NCBI GenBank assembly: GCA_037388705.1
Contig: JARRJY010000088.1
Location: 1-6,993, forward strand
Reading direction: 5' to 3'
From: JARRJY01 sp037388705
GTDB lineage: Bacteria > Pseudomonadota > Gammaproteobacteria > UBA6429 > Thiohalophilaceae
Length of the DNA stretch: 6,993 bases
The translations under genes and the position numbers were made by a program. Positions 1-6,470 of this stretch are shown one piece after another. Position 1 is the stretch's first letter. Every line of letters starts with the position of its first letter. Under the pieces are notes generated by a model, which saw nothing but the letters and a program-made list of their open reading frames with translations, did not search any database and had not been told where the DNA came from.

Positions 1-1272
1 GTTGCCTGACCAGCTAACAATGACATCAGTGTCCTGGCTGAAACCTTCTCCATTTACCAGGATGGCCTGTTCTTTGCGACTGCCTATTACCGGGTTTGGC
101 AAGGTACTTCTTATTTTTGCTTTAATTACCGGTTCCGGTTTTTCAATGACAGGCTCAATATCCTCCTCCTTTGTAATATCTCCTGAAAGCGGACTACCAG
201 GTTGTTCTGCCAAAGGTTGTACCTGTTGTTGATTATCAGGTGGAGTGATAACCCGCTCGATAATTTTTTTCGTTTTAGTTTCAGGTAAAGGTTTATTGAT
301 TGGGGACGGTGTGATATTTGCAACCTGTGTTTGCCTTGACTCACTCTTAAACAGGTTGCCAATGGAGTTTTGAAGAAACAAACCTGATACAACAATGACA
401 ATTACAACAGCACCGGCAGCAATTCGTTTTTTATTAAAGGATAAGCGGGTAAACTCTTCCGGTAATATCTCCGGGTTATCCGGCGCATATTCTTCACTAA
501 GCAGGTGTAGATGAGCCAGCTCATTAATGCGCGTGGGCACACCTCGTGAAACCTGGTAGATCTTTTTTATGTCGCCGGGTTTAAACGGGCTTGCACCGGT
601 AAAACCGCTGACTGCAAGACGATGTTTAATATATTCAGCAGTCTGTTCCTCATTAAATGCAGGAATCTCCATGGTATGGGTAATTCGTTTCCGTAGTGGC
701 TGAATTGAAGGTGATTCCAGCATTATGTCTATTTGTGGTTCACAAATTAAAATAATGCGTAACAGGTTGCCTTCACCGGTTTCTGTGTCAGCAAGAGTAA
801 ACAGGGCCTCTAGGGCATCCCTGGGGAGTTCGTGTGCATCATCAATAAGCAGAACAGGTACCTGTTCGTTTCGCTGGATAGTGACCAGGTATTGATAAAG
901 AGTATCCTGCAATACTGTGGCAGGCTGGTTAGTTACCTGTAAACCATAACCCTGAGCAATACCCGAGAGTAGCTGGTGGGCATCCATCATGGCATTGGCC
1001 TGTATATTACAAACAGACCAGTTATCATTGGCAGTACTTATAAAGCGTTTTAATAAACTGGTTTTACCAACACCATGTTCTCCAGTTACAACCAGTAACA
1101 GGTTTTTGTTTTGTATAAGTTGATGGAGCAAATGTTCACGTTGTTTGCTCTGGTCATCCAGGTAAAAAAACACATCCTGGTATTTTGAAGTGAAGGGAGC
1201 CTGGTTCAGGCCAAGAGCTGACAGATAATCCGGGTCGGTCTTATCGAGTGATTCATTATTGTAACCGCTCAT
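1..1272 (-). CDS. ExeA/DamX-type membrane-anchored AAA ATPase (3' end cut by window)
   Basis: The frame reading down from the ATG at 1272-1270 stays open for 424 codons to the window edge, so the C-terminus is missing. The N-terminal part is an ExeA/GspA-type AAA domain. It has Walker A GEHGVGKT (residues 64-71), Walker B VLLIDDAHEL (140-149, with Asp where many relatives have the catalytic Glu), LRKRI (193-197), YIKHRL (214-219) and SRGVPTRINELA (242-253). A single hydrophobic helix follows at about 284-303, then a Pro/Glu/Lys-rich linker (about 310-388). The last 35 residues (PNPVIGS through VNGEGF to VIVSWSG) resemble the start of an Ig/IPT-like domain. Topology is inferred: ATPase in the cytoplasm, tail in the periplasm. 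Related proteins downstream of aroB in Gammaproteobacteria often end in a peptidoglycan-binding SPOR domain; none is visible here, though it could lie beyond the edge. The start overlaps the WGR stop as ATGA and has a good ribosome binding site. A role in the cell envelope, division or pilus/secretion assembly is inferred, not shown. Confidence 0.88.
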   Translation of the reverse strand, partial: MSGYNNESLDKTDPDYLSALGLNQAPFTSKYQDVFFYLDDQSKQREHLLHQLIQNKNLLLVVTGEHGVGKTSLLKRFISTANDNWSVCNIQANAMMDAHQLLSGIAQGYGLQVTNQPATVLQDTLYQYLVTIQRNEQVPVLLIDDAHELPRDALEALFTLADTETGEGNLLRIILICEPQIDIMLESPSIQPLRKRITHTMEIPAFNEEQTAEYIKHRLAVSGFTGASPFKPGDIKKIYQVSRGVPTRINELAHLHLLSEEYAPDNPEILPEEFTRLSFNKKRIAAGAVVIVIVVSGLFLQNSIGNLFKSESRQTQVANITPSPINKPLPETKTKKIIERVITPPDNQQQVQPLAEQPGSPLSGDITKEEDIEPVIEKPEPVIKAKIRSTLPNPVIGSRKEQAILVNGEGFSQDTDVIVSWSGN

Positions 1273-1523
1273 AGCGGTTGCTCCTGTCCTTGTATAAATG
1301 CAATCCTGTAACCACGATTTAACTGTGCATCACGAACTCTTATCATAGCCTGTTCTGCTTCATCACGAGTAGCAAAATGATCGCGTTTTACCCGACCAGC
1401 CGAACCCTGCTGGCCCCATTCACGAACAAGCGTCCATCCTTCCAGCATATCTTCAAGTAATAGTAGCTGGTAATATCGTGGCGGGCTATCCGGTGAAACA
1501 GGTGTTTGTAGGTAAATTCGCAT
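1269..1523 (-). CDS. Standalone WGR-domain protein, 84 residues
   Basis: Nearly the whole protein is a single WGR domain. The core is GWTLVREWGQQGSAGR (residues 29-44), then an F-x(4)-EA segment (F50, E55, A56) and a C-terminal NRGY (69-72), the usual ending of the fold. The name-giving WGR triad reads WGQ (36-38) here. WGR domains in PARPs and some bacterial proteins bind nucleic acids, notably DNA ends; a nucleic-acid-binding role here is inferred from the family. There is no signal peptide, membrane segment or second domain. The gene begins 23 bases after the dgt stop and its TGA overlaps the ATG of the ATPase gene (ATGA), so it probably shares a transcript with both. No convincing Shine-Dalgarno sequence precedes the ATG at 1523, so translation may depend on read-in from dgt. 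Its biological function is unknown to me. Confidence 0.85.
   Translation of the reverse strand: MRIYLQTPVSPDSPPRYYQLLLLEDMLEGWTLVREWGQQGSAGRVKRDHFATRDEAEQAMIRVRDAQLNRGYRIAFIQGQEQPL
1281..1285 (-). promoter_or_regulatory. Ribosome binding site of the AAA ATPase gene
   Basis: On the minus strand AGGAG lies 8 bases before the ATG at 1272-1270, inside the last codons of the WGR gene. It supports this start codon and allows direct or coupled initiation at the ATGA overlap. Confidence 0.7.
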
Positions 1524-1546
1524 TACTACAAGTTACAACTTATTTG

Positions 1547-2698
1547 TTATGTTAATGTTGATGGATCAAAAATACGTTCGTATTCCTTAATGGCATAACG
1601 ATCTGTCATGCCGGCAATGTAGTCGGCGACGACACGTGCGCGACCACTTTCGCTAGTATTGATTTCAGCCTGCCTGGCTTTTTCCCTGTATTCAGGAGGC
1701 ATCAGGCGGGTATCATTCATGAAGGCATCAAACAGCTCAGTAATAACTTTGCCTGCCTTATGACTCATGCGATGAACACGATAGTGATTATAGAGGTTTT
1801 CACGCAGGAATCGCTTTAACTCGCGATGCATTTCCCACATATCATCACTGAAAGTAATTAATGTTTCATCATGTTGACGAACATCATCAATACATTCGGG
1901 TTTTGATAATTCAATTTTCCTGGTACTGGCGGCAATCAGATCCTTGATCTGAATATCAATCATGCGGCGTACTATCTCATAAATCACTCTTTTATCAGCC
2001 AGATCAGGATAGTCCCGTACCACATCTTCAAATAATGATTTAAACAGACTGACATCTCTCAGTTGTTCAATACTTATTAATCTTGCACGTAAACCATCAT
2101 CTACATCATGACTGTTATAGGCAATGGCATCAGCCAGGTTCACCATTTGTGCTTCAATGTTTGGCCAGGTTTTATTAAGAAAACGTTCTCCAACATCACC
2201 CAGTTCAGTGGCATTTTTTATTGAGCAGTGTTTCAGGATGCCTTCACGACTTTCAAAAGTCAGGTTAAGACCGTTAAACTGTGCATATTTTTCTTCCAGT
2301 TCATCAACTACGCGCAGTGATTGTAAATTATGTTCAAAACCCCCGAAGTTTGTCATGCAGGCATTCAGACTGTCCTGGCCAGTATGACCAAAAGGTGTAT
2401 GACCAAGATCGTGTGCAAGCGCGATAGCTTCACTTAAGTCTTCATTTAACGACATGGCACGGGCAATAGTGCGACTCATTTGTGCGACTTCAATTGAGTG
2501 AGTCAGGCGGGTGCGAAACAGGTCACCTTCGTGATTAACAAATACCTGGGTTTTATACTCGAGACGACGAAATGCTGTGGAGTGGATAATTCGATCACGG
2601 TCACGTTGGTACTCGCTACGATGCTTGGGAGGTTCTTCCGGCTGACGGCGCCCAAGTGAGGTAGTATCGCAGGCGGCATAGGGTGCAAGTGTCAGCAT
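1547..2698 (-). CDS. dgt: Deoxyguanosinetriphosphate triphosphohydrolase-like protein (HD-domain dNTPase)
   Basis: The product hydrolyses dNTPs to deoxynucleosides and triphosphate, and so takes part in control of the dNTP pool in the cytoplasm. At 383 residues it fits the shorter Dgt-like class rather than the roughly 500-residue E. coli Dgt. The conserved N-terminal block RDRIIHSTAFRRLEYKTQVF (residues 34-53) is present. The HD metal site is H67 (RLTHS), H96-D97 (AHDLGH) and D190 (NLADAIAYNSHDVDDG region); H100 and H105 (HTPFGH) are also kept. The C-terminal VADYIAGMTDRYA (357-369) is a family hallmark. No key residue appears lost, so the enzyme should be active. The ATG follows the aroB stop by 16 bases, with AGGGG 7 bases upstream, so the gene is probably co-transcribed with aroB. 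A dgt gene just after aroB is known in several proteobacterial lineages. Substrate preference among dNTPs, and allosteric activation by them, cannot be read from the sequence. Confidence 0.96.
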   Translation of the reverse strand: MLTLAPYAACDTTSLGRRQPEEPPKHRSEYQRDRDRIIHSTAFRRLEYKTQVFVNHEGDLFRTRLTHSIEVAQMSRTIARAMSLNEDLSEAIALAHDLGHTPFGHTGQDSLNACMTNFGGFEHNLQSLRVVDELEEKYAQFNGLNLTFESREGILKHCSIKNATELGDVGERFLNKTWPNIEAQMVNLADAIAYNSHDVDDGLRARLISIEQLRDVSLFKSLFEDVVRDYPDLADKRVIYEIVRRMIDIQIKDLIAASTRKIELSKPECIDDVRQHDETLITFSDDMWEMHRELKRFLRENLYNHYRVHRMSHKAGKVITELFDAFMNDTRLMPPEYREKARQAEINTSESGRARVVADYIAGMTDRYAIKEYERIFDPSTLT

Positions 2699-2705
2699 TT
2701 AGAAA

Positions 2706-2710
2706 CCCCT
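2706..2710 (-). promoter_or_regulatory. Ribosome binding site of dgt
   Basis: On the minus strand AGGGG lies 7 bases before the dgt ATG (2698-2696), in the 16-base gap after the aroB stop. It supports that start codon. Confidence 0.6.
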
Positions 2711-2714
2711 GGTA

Positions 2715-3806
2715 TTATTCGTCGGCAACCGCGCGGTGCGCTTCGATGGTTTGTCTAAGGTTGTCCATATCAAAATCATCGGTAATAAATGCATCGCCCA
2801 ATGATCTATACAGGACGAAATTGATTTTACCGGCACGAACTTTTTTATCGACTGCCATCAGGTCTATGAACTTGTCAAAATCGATACTGTGCGGAGCGCG
2901 GGTGGGTAACATGGCTTTATCGATCAGGTCCTCGACACGCTGAACATCTTTTTCTGATAACCATCCCTGGCGCATGGATAAGTCAGCTGCCATTAACATA
3001 CCAGTACCAACTGCCTCTCCATGTAACCAGTTTCCATAGCCAGCACCTGCTTCAATAGCGTGACCAAATGTATGACCCAGGTTAAGCAGGGCCCGGACTC
3101 CGCTTTCCTTTTCATCTTCAGCTACCACGTCAGCTTTACACTGACAGGAAAACTCGATGGCATAGGCAATGGCACCAGGATCACGTACCAGTAAACTACC
3201 CATATTCTGTTCCAGCCAGCCAATGAAGTCAGTACTACGAATTAAACCGTATTTAACCACTTCCGCGATACCAGCACTGAGTTGTCGGTCATCAAGAGTA
3301 TTAAGGGTATCGGTATCGATAACAACGCACTGTGGTTGATGGAAGGCCCCGATCATGTTTTTCCCGAGGGGATGGTTGACACCTGTTTTGCCACCCACTG
3401 AAGAATCTACCTGTGCCAGCAGGGTTGTGGGTATCTGGATGAAGTTAACGCCGCGTTGATAGCAGGCAGCGGCAAAACCCGTCATATCCCCTACTACGCC
3501 TCCACCAAGGGCAACCAGGGTGCATTGACGATCAAAACGTTTGCCAAGCAGGGCATCGAAAATGGTATCCAGTTCTTTGAGATTTTTGTATTGTTCACCA
3601 TCCGGCAGGATCACGGATTCTGTCTCAAACCCATCAAATAGTTTTACAACTTTATCAATGTAGAGAGGAGCGACAGTTTCGTTGCTGACAATCATGACCT
3701 GTGTGCCGGTGACGAATGGCCTGATCAGTTCAGGCTGTTCAAGCAACCGGGTACCGATATATATGGGGTAACTGCGGTCACCCAGATCTACATTCAGGGT
3801 TTTCAT
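2715..3806 (-). CDS. aroB: 3-dehydroquinate synthase
   Basis: This cytoplasmic enzyme performs the second step of the shikimate pathway: it converts DAHP to 3-dehydroquinate using NAD+ and a divalent metal (Zn or Co). The 363-residue length is normal. Visible motifs are the NAD-binding GGGVVGD (101-107), IPTTLLAQVDSSVGGKTGVN (125-144) and GKNMIGAFHQP (148-158). The expected metal ligands are E182 (GIAEVVKYG), H245 (LNLGHTFGHA) and H262 (LHGEAVG). The C-terminal DKKVRAGKINFVL (320-332) is also typical. The gene lies 68 bases after aroK, a wider gap than at most junctions here, and that gap is AT-rich with a possible -10 box. The Shine-Dalgarno sequence before the ATG at 3806 is weak, but the MKTLNVDLGDRSYPIYIG N-terminus matches the usual start of the family. 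All catalytic positions are intact, so a functional enzyme is expected. Confidence 0.98.
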   Translation of the reverse strand: MKTLNVDLGDRSYPIYIGTRLLEQPELIRPFVTGTQVMIVSNETVAPLYIDKVVKLFDGFETESVILPDGEQYKNLKELDTIFDALLGKRFDRQCTLVALGGGVVGDMTGFAAACYQRGVNFIQIPTTLLAQVDSSVGGKTGVNHPLGKNMIGAFHQPQCVVIDTDTLNTLDDRQLSAGIAEVVKYGLIRSTDFIGWLEQNMGSLLVRDPGAIAYAIEFSCQCKADVVAEDEKESGVRALLNLGHTFGHAIEAGAGYGNWLHGEAVGTGMLMAADLSMRQGWLSEKDVQRVEDLIDKAMLPTRAPHSIDFDKFIDLMAVDKKVRAGKINFVLYRSLGDAFITDDFDMDNLRQTIEAHRAVADE

Positions 3807-3841
3807 AAACTTGTTAATACTCTGGACAAAGTGTAGACAAA

Positions 3842-3847
3842 ATTATA
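3842..3847 (-). promoter_or_regulatory. Candidate -10 box upstream of aroB
   Basis: The minus strand reads a perfect TATAAT about 36 bases before the aroB ATG, in the 68-base AT-rich gap after aroK. No good -35 hexamer stands 16-18 bases upstream (the best positions read ATATTT or TATTTT), and there is no extended -10 TG. Chance matches are likely in AT-rich DNA, so this is only a candidate internal promoter. Confidence 0.22.
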
Positions 3848-3874
3848 TTACAAAAGCAGCAGAAAAATATTGAT

Positions 3875-4399
3875 TTAAGCAGGGAGTTCCTGCAATTTTT
3901 GCAGAATATGTTTAACAACTTTCGCCACAGGCTGTTCTTCAGTATCTATTATAATATCTGCTACTTCACGATAAAGAGGTTCACGCACAGCCATTAATTC
4001 TTCCAGTTTGGCACGGGGATTGACGGTTTGTAACAGGGGACGATTTTTATCGCGCGCGGTGCGTTCCAGCAACTGCTCGATACCGGCGTGCAGGTAGATA
4101 ACAGTACCCCGGTCTTTCAAATGTTGTCGATTAATTTCCCTTATTACGGCACCACCACCGGTTGCCAGCACAATATTCTGTTTCTGCGTCAATTCATCGA
4201 TCATGTTTTCTTCGCGGCGGCGAAATCCTTCTTCACCTTCAACATCGAAAATATGCGGGATTGTTACACCGGTGCGGGTTTCGATTTCATGATCACTATC
4301 CAGGAATTGAAGTGACTGGGTTTCTGCCAGCTGTTTGCCGATGGTAGTTTTGCCGGCCCCCATCGGGCCTATCAGAAAGATTTTATTGTGTTTGTTCAT
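3875..4399 (-). CDS. aroK: Shikimate kinase
   Basis: This cytoplasmic enzyme phosphorylates shikimate to shikimate 3-phosphate with ATP, the fifth step of the shikimate pathway. The 174-residue length is typical of AroK. The P-loop is GPMGAGKT (11-18). The shikimate-binding residues are D36 (in LDSD), R60 (in EGFRRREE) and the GGG at 81-83 (ATGGGAV). The lid arginine is R120 (NRPLL), and R139 (VREPLYREVAD) completes the active site. The ATG at 4399 gives the standard MNKHNKIFLIGPMGAGKT start, although the upstream ribosome binding site is poor. The gene follows pilQ by 78 bases that contain a strong stem-loop, and precedes aroB by 68 bases. The pilQ-aroK-aroB order is widespread in Proteobacteria. 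Nothing suggests loss of function. The DNA of its last codons, just before the stop, forms a weak 5-bp hairpin (3879-3893). Confidence 0.98.
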   Translation of the reverse strand: MNKHNKIFLIGPMGAGKTTIGKQLAETQSLQFLDSDHEIETRTGVTIPHIFDVEGEEGFRRREENMIDELTQKQNIVLATGGGAVIREINRQHLKDRGTVIYLHAGIEQLLERTARDKNRPLLQTVNPRAKLEELMAVREPLYREVADIIIDTEEQPVAKVVKHILQKLQELPA

Positions 4400-4440
4400 A
4401 TCCGGCAGATATGCCAGTTTAGGGATAAGAAATCAAGTTG

Positions 4441-4465
4441 CTGCGCAGGATTTTATCCTGCGCAG
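4441..4465 (-). terminator. Perfect 11-bp stem-loop between pilQ and aroK (possible attenuator or processing hairpin)
   Basis: CTGCGCAGGAT at 4441-4451 is repeated inverted at 4455-4465, with a 3-base loop. The stem is GC-rich and starts 12 bases after the pilQ stop. In the transcript direction the sequence that follows is CAACTTGATTTCTTATC, which is T-rich but not a continuous T-tract, so a classical intrinsic terminator is not evident. It could be a weak or partial terminator lowering read-through into aroK, or a 3'-end stabiliser of the pilus mRNA. The hairpin itself is directly visible; its function is inferred. Confidence 0.5.
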
Positions 4466-4477
4466 TATGTCTGGAAT

Positions 4478-6451
4478 TTAAAGTGATGCTTTATCTTTAA
4501 GTATTTTCGGTGTTACAAAAATCAACAGTTCGGCTTTATTGTTGATATCAACCCTGCTTCGGAATAAAACACCAATCAGTGGAATTTCACCCAGGAATGG
4601 AACACGGTTAAAGGTGGTACCCTTGGTTTGATCATAAATACCGCCAAGTACGACCGTTTCACCATTGTCAACCAGTACCTGGGTTCTGACACGATTGGTG
4701 TTGATAGGAGGGCCAGCCTCTGTAGTATTACCATAATCCGGTTCATCTTTGTTAACTTCCAGGTCCATGATAACGCGATCATCAGGCGTAATTTGCGGGG
4801 TTACCGTAAGTTCCAGGTTTGCCTCTTTGAAGGTCGTAGTTGTATTACCTTCAGCATCAGTACTTTCATACGGAATCTCGGTACCGGTTAAAATGGTCGC
4901 TTCGTTTCTGTCTGAAGTAATGACTCGCGGACTTGATATTGTTTCTGAGTCACCTTCAGTCTGTGCCGCGGACAGCTCCAGGTCTACCAGGGTGCCCACA
5001 GGGAGACGCGACACAGCAAGTCCTAACGTTGAGCCTGCAACAGGTAGATTAACATTAAAGTCACCTTCTTTGCGTCGACCATCGCTGAGGCTGACATAGT
5101 CACGTGCTGCTGAAAAACGTACGCCTAGTGACTCAGAGAAGGTATCAGTCGCCAATACAATTCGCGACTCAATCAGCACCTGGCGAATTGGAATATCAAG
5201 CTCTTTGATTAGTGCTACGACATCTTCAATATTTTTCGAGGTATCTTTTATCAGGATACGGTTTGTCCTTGTATCCACAGAAACTCTGCCGCGCTTCGAT
5301 AACAGGCTAGTATCTTTTGATTTTACTAGTTTTGCCAAGTCATTAGCTTTAGCGTAATTGATTTGTATTGATTCACTGAAGAGTGGTGCATTAGCCTCGA
5401 TAGAGTTCTCTACTTTATTTCTTGCCGCAATTTCTGAGATAGGTGCAACTGAGATCACATTGCCCTGTTTTTCCATGCCCAGGCCTTTACTTTTAAGTAC
5501 AATATCCAGCGCCTGATCCCATGGAACATTTTTTAATCTCAGGGTCAGGTTACCTTTAACGGAGTCACTGGTAATAAGGTTGAGACCTGTAAAGTCTGCG
5601 ATTAATTGTAAAACAGCGCGTACATCAATACTCTGGAAGTTTAAAGACAATCTTTCGCCTTTATATTCACGTTTCCGTGTGGCTTTCTTCAGTTTTACAA
5701 TGGGTTTTACGTCTACTGTAAAGGTATCATTGGTCTGGTAAGCGATATGATCAAAGTCTTTAGTCGCCGAAATGATCAGGCGGACATCATTTCCATGGTT
5801 AAACGCATCAACCGTTTTTACCAGGGTGGCAAAATCGATAACGTCCAGACGGCGTTCAAGGTTCTCAGGAAGCTTGCTGTCCTTTACCGTGACGATAACA
5901 TCTTTACCGCGTTTTTTAATGTCAATGGCAGTATTTGGATCTGCCAGTGAAATCATTACGCGGCCTTCTCCTTTTTCACCCCGGCGAAAATCAATATTCT
6001 GTATATTTTCCCCTATTGATTGCTGCGGAACTGAAGAAGGTGCAGGTACAGCAGGTTGACTGGTGCCACTGGTATTCAGAGTTAAGACAATATCGTTACC
6101 TTCTAACGTAGTGTTGTAATTCACCATTTTTGCCAGGTTTAATACAACACGAGTGCGATCACCTGCTTTTACAGCGGTAATGCTGCGCGCATTATTGATG
6201 CCGATACTGGTTGTTTTTTCTTTAAGTGCGATTTCAGTATTGGCCAAATCCATGGCAATTCTTGCCGGGTTATCGATAGTAAAGACTACCGGCATGACAG
6301 CTGGTTCTGACATGGATAAGCGTATTTGTAACAGGTCACCTGGTAGCGAAGAATAGGATATATCGTTCAACTTATTTGCATATACCACGGATGATAGTGC
6401 AAACAATATAGTGAAACAAAAAAGTTGTATGCGTTTATTTTTAGTGTTCAT
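4478..6451 (-). CDS. pilQ: Type IV pilus secretin PilQ
   Basis: PilQ forms the multimeric outer-membrane pore through which the type IV pilus is extruded. A signal peptide covers about residues 1-25 (ends VVYA). Next is an AMIN domain (about 28-126, likely peptidoglycan binding), a Pro/Ser-rich linker (about 128-145) and a second AMIN-like beta domain (about 150-250). The secretin short N-terminal domain is at about 265-337 (NFQSIDVRAVLQLIADFTGL; NVPWDQALDIVL). The N1 domain is at about 355-420. The secretin barrel runs from about 422 to 651, with ISSPRVITSD (505-514), GTEIPYES (523-530), VPFLGEIPLIGVLFR (617-631) and the C-terminal ELLIFVTPKIL (641-651). At 657 residues it is somewhat shorter than P. 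aeruginosa PilQ, mostly in the N-terminal half. The ATG at 6451 has GGAG 7 bases upstream and lies 19 bases after the pilP stop, so the two are one transcript. The gene appears intact. Confidence 0.97.
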   Translation of the reverse strand: MNTKNKRIQLFCFTILFALSSVVYANKLNDISYSSLPGDLLQIRLSMSEPAVMPVVFTIDNPARIAMDLANTEIALKEKTTSIGINNARSITAVKAGDRTRVVLNLAKMVNYNTTLEGNDIVLTLNTSGTSQPAVPAPSSVPQQSIGENIQNIDFRRGEKGEGRVMISLADPNTAIDIKKRGKDVIVTVKDSKLPENLERRLDVIDFATLVKTVDAFNHGNDVRLIISATKDFDHIAYQTNDTFTVDVKPIVKLKKATRKREYKGERLSLNFQSIDVRAVLQLIADFTGLNLITSDSVKGNLTLRLKNVPWDQALDIVLKSKGLGMEKQGNVISVAPISEIAARNKVENSIEANAPLFSESIQINYAKANDLAKLVKSKDTSLLSKRGRVSVDTRTNRILIKDTSKNIEDVVALIKELDIPIRQVLIESRIVLATDTFSESLGVRFSAARDYVSLSDGRRKEGDFNVNLPVAGSTLGLAVSRLPVGTLVDLELSAAQTEGDSETISSPRVITSDRNEATILTGTEIPYESTDAEGNTTTTFKEANLELTVTPQITPDDRVIMDLEVNKDEPDYGNTTEAGPPINTNRVRTQVLVDNGETVVLGGIYDQTKGTTFNRVPFLGEIPLIGVLFRSRVDINNKAELLIFVTPKILKDKASL

Positions 6452-6458
6452 AGCTCTA

Positions 6459-6462
6459 CTCC
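6459..6462 (-). promoter_or_regulatory. Ribosome binding site of pilQ
   Basis: On the minus strand GGAG lies 7 bases before the pilQ ATG (6451-6449), within the 19-base pilP-pilQ gap. It supports this start and the signal peptide it produces. Confidence 0.65.
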
Positions 6463-6470
6463 AGCAAGCA

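Noticed and set aside
2..232. 76-codon open frame on the plus strand at the window edge
   Set aside because: It is antisense to the ATPase tail, and its composition and lack of domain indicate chance.
126..401. 91-codon open frame on the minus strand
   Set aside because: It is in a different frame within the linker and transmembrane region of the AAA ATPase, whose own frame is continuous and carries clear motifs.
351..770. Repeated word AACAGGTTGCC near 355 and 763
   Set aside because: It is a short chance repeat within one coding region, with no flanking similarity or regular spacing.
3879..3893. 5-bp hairpin (GCAGG/CCTGC) at the end of aroK followed by T-rich sequence
   Set aside because: The stem is short, it overlaps coding sequence, and the Ts are interrupted (TTAAATCAATATTTTT), so it is too weak to call a terminator alone.
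4400..4440. Promoter-like TTGATT and CATATC with 17-base spacing before aroK on the minus strand
   Set aside because: The -10 matches consensus at only three positions and would place the transcription start almost on the aroK ATG; not convincing.
4749..5099. 116-codon open frame on the plus strand
   Set aside because: It lies entirely antisense to the secretin-barrel part of pilQ, has no recognisable domain and no support from operon context; it is a shadow of pilQ.
5772..6059. 95-codon open frame on the plus strand
   Set aside because: It is antisense to the second AMIN-like part of pilQ, Ser/Arg-rich with no domain; a shadow frame.
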